NCBI GenBank assembly: GCA_021783215.1
Contig: JAJXUB010000003.1
Coordinates: 1-58,390, forward strand
Source: Actinomycetes bacterium
GTDB taxonomy: Bacteria > Actinomycetota > Actinomycetes > Actinomycetales > Dermatophilaceae
DNA: 58,390 bases
Direction of reading: 5' to 3'
A model generated the notes under the pieces. That model was not told where the DNA came from and made no database searches. It saw only the letters and a list, made by a program, of their open reading frames with translations. The position numbers and the translations under genes were made by a program. Below are positions 55,701 through 58,390 of this stretch, piece by piece. Each line of letters begins with the position of its first letter. The stretch's first letter is position 1.

Positions 55701-55772
55701 GAGGCCGCCATGCTTCTCGACCCGGACGCGCGGCTCGGCGCGCGGTCCTACCCGGCCGCCGGGGAGGGCTGA
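46797..55772 (+). CDS. fas: Type I fatty acid synthase
   Basis: A single 2991-residue chain, normal for actinobacterial FAS-I, making acyl-CoA from acetyl- and malonyl-CoA. Domains in order: acetyltransferase (GHSHG, Ser147), enoyl reductase (around residue 420, LLAGMTPTTADP), dehydratase (around 1178, GDHNPLHTD), malonyl/palmitoyl transferase (FPGQGVQ; GHSVGEY, Ser1385), acyl carrier (CGGASSRRNQ, Ser1749/1750), ketoreductase (VVTGVAPGSIAAAVVARLL; YGEAK with Tyr2210/Lys2214), ketosynthase (VAACATAA, Cys2643; SKHDTSTKANDP and LTGHAKGG His). All active sites are intact. The stop overlaps the acpS start (TGATG). A palindrome at the start suggests regulation. Confidence 0.97.
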   Translation: MTQTSTPDVDLIFPHGGAQTTPSLAPADRLARTGRFAVGFGGQGLGAAWLDELVALVREGVDGGRLEAIVRTSDDILHPVRRDLAPALPRPFAPLDWLGDARPGDRDLTHPALSIPGILLTQVAAMDALALDGLRVDEGRGPVVGHSHGVIAAELLRRLRDPDLPAQECDDLTARALATARLIAAAAVVAAHRAGLAGEGDRSPMLTVIGATRAEVMALLPEDCVLSAVNGPRRVTVTGPPSSLARLRRRVEAASAASAKEVEDKRRGGRVLNPVVDPVPTTVGFHHPGLGAAVQLVRSWAAACGLDVEDCVRLAQSICVAPVDWPGELAAAGLSDIDAYIDLGPGALGAQLAAPCLRGRGVPVIAAGTAAGRTLLSTPGPTPTAPRWSDYAPGLIDRGDGEPVVDTAFTRLTGKSPILLAGMTPTTADPAIVAAAANAGHWAELAGGGQVTEKVLADNLAALTELLDAGMTAQFNALYLDPYLWKMQIGGRRLVQKASMAGAPIDGVVVSAGIPDLDEATEIVRDLNAAGIPFVAFKPGTVAQIRQVIAIARAVPERPIIAHIEGGVAGGHHSWEDLDELLLATYADLRSAGVVVCVGGGIGSPEAAARYLTGAWAADHEETPMPVDGVLVGTAAMACREATTSPDVKQLLVDTPGTPAWVGNARPAGGVTSGLSQLGASIHEIDNAAARCGRLLDEVAGDADAVAARSEEIVAALAATAKPYFGDVGTMTYAEWLRRYLDLSGPSPTWLADTFRERFAEMVERTIARNHPAESGPIETPDLDLDAPEIVEAITALYPQAATCRLHPADVSFFVQVCARPGKPVNFVPVLDDQVRRWWRADSLWQAHDARYAADAVCIIPGPVSVAGITRADEPVAELLDRFETHVRRTLLADTAVLPATSRRTVGAADALCEAAEQSPLVVWADRVVANPLRVVGSAASTVPADDARVQASWPVGDGRVQIVLDLAGVHKGSLPVVHRADADAAMTGVLELAAGGWLPPTADDGSVSVDAPWSPQLLADHRLVTEAPGTAFATEPVPDAVVGLAWPAVFAVISQARDGAGHRCAEGLWDLVHLDHEIRLDAELPTAATELSVTARCEGVVDGPGGRVITIAVAIADHGASLARLTERFSIQGRIGASRVPEKPQLRATPTPRFELSRHTVQSPADLTAFAAVSGDHNPLHTDPVSARLAGFDRPIVHGMWLSAVGQRLAARAGALRRARPVHEWRTRWLGPLMPDTAVEVVVERVGVVRGRHLLEVTCRTDDGPVMVAQALVDAPTTVYAFPGQGVQTVGMGLAVRERSAAARKVWDDADRHTRKIFGFSILSVVRDNPTEIMAAGRLHRHPDGVLFLTQFTQTALATTALAQVAELRESGTFVEDAFTCGHSVGEYIAVAAVTGVIPLEPLLEIVFQRGMAMHHLVPRDADGRSDFRLAAIRPSQVGLGDDDVVGFVEELAAEVGEFLQVVNLNLAGSQYAVAGTVAGLSALEGRLEQMRARVNGRAAFILVPGIDVPFHSRVLHPGVPEFRGHLDALLPERVDPAALVGRYIPNLVPRLFTLERTYVEEVAELVSSEPLRDVLADWDRWAANPLALCRLLLIELLAWQFASPVRWIETQDLLFDPPSRGGLGVEELVEIGIGSAPTLANLAGQTLRLPRHAGTPARILNIERDANVVFARDETPEPAIEAEVAEQTPAQAPRPQAPAVVADAARPDDLVFRASDATNALVALWTRIRPDQIGPTDTIDALCGGASSRRNQLLMDLGAELGVAAIDGAAEADWPVLAKTVDGLASRYHPFGPVLTEAINDQLHRAAASWGVKPARLVERVRRDWQLGDGWVRHVEVELSTSTRTGTSTRGGDLATAAADPLVAVDEAVQAVAARHGVTVALPSKDPGATVDAEALSALTDGITGADGVLASTARHLLGRLGMAGESVDPYPKADPDAELAALTRGELGADWARKVSPVFDAARAVLLDDRWASVREDLARAWADEAARVRCFDHLDEAAAAQARWWLARAREERLTEQERFYASVLTRTDAVGRYAEEIAVVTGVAPGSIAAAVVARLLGGGATVVVTASSVSASRLAYIKALYRDNAATGAQLWLVPANLASFADVDALVEWVGRPVVEVDAGVSTEIRPGLRPTLVFPFAAPSVTGTAGDAGPRREIELRVLLWGVERLVTGLARLHADHRVGQRLHVVLPGSPNRGVFGGDGGYGEAKAALDAFTRRWYAEPDWSTDVSLVHAVIGWVRGTGLMGHNDPLVEAVTAAGVRTWSTAEIAERLLATCTREQRAAAATAPLTVDLTGGLADADLNLADLARRAQEHPPAGDGSVSERPEGAPRVVDALTHPAGWHGAPPLPSWSGVTTAPEDMVVIVGAGEVGPCGSSRTRFALEVADALSPAGVLELAWVTGLITWESGPHAGWRDAASGESLTEADVVGRFQEQLEGSCGIRSYHDDGQLVDGSAPLLVEVLLEQDSSFVVTSAEEAKAFQVADPDRTRLSPTPDGHWLVTRLAGSAIRVPRRFALTRHVGAQVPDGFDPAVWGLGALAGHIDRLAAWNLVATVDAFISSGFEPAELLRWVHPTRVASTQGTGIGGMQSTRQMYVDALLGETPPNDILQEALPNVIAAHTVQSYVGSYGAMIHPVAACATAAVSIEEGVDKIRLGKAEVVVTGGFDDLGIEGIVGFANMNATANTDALLARGIDETKVCRPNDRRRGGFVEGQGGGTILLARGDVAERLGLPVLGVVAYAASFADGIHTSIPAPGIGALGAALGGQESALGRALAGLGLHADDVAVISKHDTSTKANDPNESELHERIATALGRSAGNPLHVISQKSLTGHAKGGAAAFQVIGLCQVMEHGVIPPNRSLDCVDPALAANRHLVWLREPLRSPVRAGLVTSLGFGHVSAVVAIAHPAAFAAALPTARREAWLEAARDRRVAGEARLLDAMTGGAPLYAKPVGRRFGDASTERRDEAAMLLDPDARLGARSYPAAGEG

Positions 55773-56218
55773 TGTCCGATGTGCCCGCGGCGCCCTCGGG
55801 ACGGATCGACAGCGTCGGTGTCGACGTCGTGTCCATCTCGGGGTTCGCCGCCCAGCTCGACCAGCCGGGAACCCGGTTCACGTCGGCGTTCACCCCCGCC
55901 GAGCAGCGTGCGGCGGCTGCCGGCGGGGACGAGCGCCGGGCGGAGCGGCTCGCGGCCCGCTGGGCCGCCAAGGAGGCTGTGGTCAAGGCATGGGCGGGGA
56001 CACGACCCGGCCTGCCGACGGAGCTGCCCGACCCGGACCTCCGCCAGATCGAGGTCCGGGCGGACCGCTGGGGGCGGCCGCTGATCCGGCTCAGCGGAGA
56101 CGTGGCCCGCTGCCTGTCGGCATACGACGTGGTGGTCTCCCTGACCCACGACGGGGACACGGCCGCGGCCGTCGCCCTCCTGCGCCGGGCTCCTGCGACC
56201 GAGCGGAGCCGTCGCTGA
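55772..56218 (+). CDS. acpS: Holo-[acyl-carrier-protein] synthase (phosphopantetheinyl transferase)
   Basis: 148 residues, ATG 55772 overlapping the fas stop. The AcpS pattern is present: SVGVDVVSI (metal-binding Asp), FTPAEQRAAA, and ARWAAKEAVVKAW (WxxKEA with catalytic Glu/Lys), then VSLTHDGDTAAA. It attaches 4'-phosphopantetheine to the carrier domain of FAS-I. The fas-acpS pair is the common actinobacterial arrangement, so dedicated activation of the neighbouring synthase is very likely. Confidence 0.95.
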   Translation: MSDVPAAPSGRIDSVGVDVVSISGFAAQLDQPGTRFTSAFTPAEQRAAAAGGDERRAERLAARWAAKEAVVKAWAGTRPGLPTELPDPDLRQIEVRADRWGRPLIRLSGDVARCLSAYDVVVSLTHDGDTAAAVALLRRAPATERSRR

Positions 56219-56236
56219 GCGGGGCGACGGCGACCG

Positions 56237-56905
56237 TCACGTCGTGGCTTCCGGCGGCCTCGTCGACGCGTGGCGCGCCGCGGCCTCCTCGGCCGCCACG
56301 AGGTAGGCCGTCAGCATGTTCTTCAGCTGCACCACCGCGTCGGGGTGGGACTGTCCGTCGCGGATGGAGAAGTTCAGCATCGAGTACGTGACGTGGATGA
56401 GAACCTGAGCGATCTGCTCTCGTGCCTCGACCTGTGAGCCTGGCGTGAGCGGCCCCAGCAGCCTCGTCACTCGGGCGGCAAGGGCACCCTCGTGCTCGGC
56501 GCCGATCGCCCGGGTCAGCGGGGTCGACTGCATGGCGAGCCAGACGGCCCGGCGAGACGGGTCGTCTCGCCAGAGGACGGCGAGATGGTCGACGAAGCTG
56601 TCCAACAGCGTCGCCCACTCCGGGTGGGGGATCCGCTCGGCGAAGCCGGCCAGCTCCTCCTGCATGCCCTCCGTATCGAGCCGGTCGAGCTCACAGACGA
56701 TCGCGTACTTGTTGGCGAAGAACTGGTACAGGGAGCCGATGGGGACCCCAGCGCGCGCGGCCACCTGCTCGCACGTGAAGGACTCGAACCCGACGTCGAC
56801 GAGCTGGGCGCGAGCGGCCTGCAGGATCTGGGAGAAACGCTGCCGGCTGCGCTCCTGGCTCGGACGACGGCGAGGGCCCAGCCCCGCGAGACCCGTCGTC
56901 GTCAT
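56237..56905 (-). CDS. TetR family transcriptional regulator
   Basis: 222 residues. DNA-binding region: SQILQAARAQLVDVGFESFTCEQVAARAGVPIGSLYQFFANKYAIVCEL (residues about 24-72). The C-terminal ligand domain has VWLAMQSTPLTRAIGAEHEGAL. ATG 56905 gives a normal length; an upstream start would add 21 unlikely residues. It converges on acpS and is divergent from the marR gene. It may control fatty-acid genes, but it does not resemble the known FasR start, so the target is unknown. Confidence 0.9.
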   Translation of the reverse strand: MTTTGLAGLGPRRRPSQERSRQRFSQILQAARAQLVDVGFESFTCEQVAARAGVPIGSLYQFFANKYAIVCELDRLDTEGMQEELAGFAERIPHPEWATLLDSFVDHLAVLWRDDPSRRAVWLAMQSTPLTRAIGAEHEGALAARVTRLLGPLTPGSQVEAREQIAQVLIHVTYSMLNFSIRDGQSHPDAVVQLKNMLTAYLVAAEEAAARHASTRPPEATT

Positions 56906-56961
56906 GTGCCAACGGTACTCGGCGGTAACCCGCACGGAGCCCACCGTCGCCGTCGGGCGAG

Positions 56962-56990
56962 TGGACAATTAGATAGACGATCTATATATT
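56962..56990 (+). promoter_or_regulatory. marR promoter with operator filling the spacer
   Basis: A -35 TGGACA (56962-56967) and -10 TATATT (56985-56990) are exactly 17 bases apart, with the -10 ending seven bases before ATG 56998. The spacer contains the palindrome TAGAT-AGACG-ATCTA (56970-56984). This is one of the best promoter matches in the window. Confidence 0.8.
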
Positions 56991-56997
56991 TTGGGAG

Positions 56998-57468
56998 ATG
57001 ACGAACCGCGACAACGAGCTGGCGCTCGGGCTGATGATCGTCAGTGCCCGCTTCGCCCGCTTCGCCCGTCGGCACGGCAACCCGGCCGACACGTCGGCGA
57101 CGTGGCGCGCCCTGGCGATCCTGGCCGAGCACGAGTCCATGCGGCTCGGCGAGTTCGCGGCCGTCGACCAGCTCAGCCAGCCGACCGCCACGGCCAAGCT
57201 CAACCGCCTCGTCGCGGAAGGCCTGGCGGATCGCCGATCCGACGAGCACGACCGGCGTGCGAGCCGATTCGCCTTGACCGCGAGGGGCGCAGCACGTCTC
57301 GACTCGATGCGCCGGACCGGGCTGTCCTGCGTCATGCCGGGCGTCGAGGCACTGGACGACACCGAGCGTGCGACCTTGGCCGCCGCCGTGTCCCTGTTGC
57401 ATCGGGTCCTCGACGTCAGCGCCGAGGCGACGGCCATCACGGACAAGGCCCCTCAGCCGACCAGGTGA
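56998..57468 (+). CDS. MarR family transcriptional regulator
   Basis: 156 residues with the MarR winged helix (WRALAILAEHESMRLGEFAAVDQLSQPTATAKLNRLVAEGLADRRSDEHDRRASRFALTARG, about residues 37-98) between helical dimerisation arms. The start ATG 56998 is set by the promoter seven bases upstream. The palindrome in that promoter suggests self-repression, and the efflux transporter 49 bases downstream is the obvious co-regulated gene, typical of MarR-MFS pairs released by a toxic or phenolic ligand. Ligand unknown. Confidence 0.93.
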   Translation: MTNRDNELALGLMIVSARFARFARRHGNPADTSATWRALAILAEHESMRLGEFAAVDQLSQPTATAKLNRLVAEGLADRRSDEHDRRASRFALTARGAARLDSMRRTGLSCVMPGVEALDDTERATLAAAVSLLHRVLDVSAEATAITDKAPQPTR

Positions 57469-57517
57469 CGGGCCCGCATCGGCCACGGCCACGCGAACAC
57501 GAGGAGATCCCCACACG

Positions 57518-58390
57518 ATGACGACGTACCGCGCGCCGGCGCCGCCGGTATCGGCCGATGTGCGCCTTGTGCCGGACGGCACGGAGGAGCACCACCCCAG
57601 CCCGGAGTCGATCCTTCGTCAGCCCAAGGCGGTCTGGGCCGTGGCCTTCGCCTGCGCCGTGGCGTTCATGGGAATCGGGCTCGTCGACCCCATCCTTCCG
57701 GCGATCAGTGAGCAGCTGCACGCGACCCCGACCCAGGCGATGTGGCTGTTCACGAGCTACCTGTTCATCACGGGAGTCTCGATGTTCGCCACGTCGTTCG
57801 TCTCGAGCCGGATCGGGCCGCGGCGCGCCCTGCTCATCGGGCTCGGGCTCATCGTCCTCATGGCCGCCCTCGCGGGCTCGTCGAACAACGTCAACCTCAT
57901 CCTGGGCTACCGGGCCGGCTGGGGACTGGGGAACGCCCTGTTCATCTCCACAGCGCTCGCGGCGATCGTCGGCGCCGCATCCGGCGGTGTCGACTCGGCC
58001 ATCGTGCTCTACGAGTCGGCACTCGGCGTCGGGATGGCGTGTGGCCCGCTTCTCGGCGGCCTGCTCGGGTCATGGTCCTGGCGGGGACCGTTCTTCGGGA
58101 CGGCCGTGCTCATGTCGATCGGCTTGGTGGCCATCGTCACCCTGCTGGAGAAGAAGGAGCGCCCCGCGCCGATCCCGATGTCGGCGACGCTGCAGGCCCT
58201 GCGACACCCCACCCTGATGACGCTTGCGGCCGCGGCGATGTTCTACAACTACGGGTTCTTCGGGATCCTCGCCTACTCGCCGTTCCCACTGACGCATGCC
58301 GGCGCCCTCGCCGGGATCACCGTCGGTGCCTTCCAGCTAGGGCTCGTCTTCTTCGGGTGGGGGCTTTCCCTCGCGCTTGCGAGCGTCTTC
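57518..58390 (+). CDS. MFS transporter, 3' truncated by the window edge
   Basis: The frame is open from ATG 57518 to the last base (291 residues visible), so the gene continues beyond the window. GAGGAG lies 11 bases upstream. A polar N-terminus of about 40 residues precedes membrane helices with the motif A region (MFATSFVSSRIGPRRALLIGLGLIVL) and the motif C-like YESALGVGMACGPLLGGLLGSWSWRGPFF of drug:proton antiporters. About 8 of 12-14 helices are visible. It is most likely a drug-efflux-type major facilitator controlled by the upstream MarR. Substrate unknown. Confidence 0.9.
   Translation, partial: MTTYRAPAPPVSADVRLVPDGTEEHHPSPESILRQPKAVWAVAFACAVAFMGIGLVDPILPAISEQLHATPTQAMWLFTSYLFITGVSMFATSFVSSRIGPRRALLIGLGLIVLMAALAGSSNNVNLILGYRAGWGLGNALFISTALAAIVGAASGGVDSAIVLYESALGVGMACGPLLGGLLGSWSWRGPFFGTAVLMSIGLVAIVTLLEKKERPAPIPMSATLQALRHPTLMTLAAAAMFYNYGFFGILAYSPFPLTHAGALAGITVGAFQLGLVFFGWGLSLALASVF

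Noticed and set aside
1..58390. CRISPR array or insertion sequence
   Set aside because: No regularly spaced repeats and no recognisable transposase were seen on either strand.

Overview
High-GC actinobacterial chromosome. Supporting features are a tmRNA whose tag ends in ALAA, a single-chain type I fatty acid synthase followed directly by its phosphopantetheinyl transferase, the conserved clpS-DUF2017-murI-MBL-rph-rdgB block, many GTG starts and several apparently leaderless genes. A member of the Micrococcales, perhaps Intrasporangiaceae, would fit, but that placement is inference from gene content only.

Left part (1-15.1 kb) is mostly core. It holds a truncated DUF2207 membrane protein, ssrA (tmRNA) and its hairpin terminator facing pyruvate phosphate dikinase, YqgE, DUF3039, an Lrp regulator, an RDD membrane protein, phenylacetate-CoA ligase, kynureninase head-to-head with clpS, then DUF2017, murI, a metallo-beta-lactamase-fold hydrolase, a HAD hydrolase, rph, rdgB and tRNA-Leu(UAG).

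Directly after the tRNA (15.3-19.65 kb) lies an accessory module: a small charged protein, a 905-residue protein with a zinc-dependent phospholipase C-like N-terminus, and a 396-residue protein with a Gly-His-Gly repeat and a CARDB-like region. It is closed by a strong hairpin and prefers CTG for leucine where neighbours prefer CTC. This is the best candidate for an undescribed system.

20-26.4 kb holds a PAP2 phosphatase and a four-gene operon (TPP enzyme, NAD-dependent epimerase/dehydratase, SDR, BASS-type transporter) facing a PucR/CdaR-type regulator. Two TTGTGG-CCACAA palindromes seven helical turns apart lie between them. 26.8-33.5 kb holds a HutG-like protein lacking a metal-ligand His, then a TetR gene facing a MenB/BadI-like hydrolase, two acyl-CoA dehydrogenases and glutaryl-CoA dehydrogenase, suggesting alicyclic or dicarboxylic acyl-CoA degradation.

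33.6-40.7 kb: Bcp peroxiredoxin, DUF3618 protein, an extra GroES, a membrane-anchored copper nitrite reductase with an additional cupredoxin domain, a CsoR/CstR-type repressor with one Cys facing a rhodanese, and LigD. 40.8-46.5 kb is a five-gene minus-strand operon (membrane protein, gluconate-dehydrogenase-type small subunit, GMC flavoprotein, pyruvate-oxidase-like TPP enzyme, enolase-superfamily enzyme). 46.8-56.2 kb is fas-acpS. The right end has a TetR gene and a MarR gene followed by a truncated MFS transporter.

Window-wide signals are a strongly over-represented 7-mer, GTATGCC/GGCATAC (about 40 copies by eye on both strands, against about 6 expected from base composition), and a recurrent -10-like element 6-7 nt before starts lacking a Shine-Dalgarno sequence.
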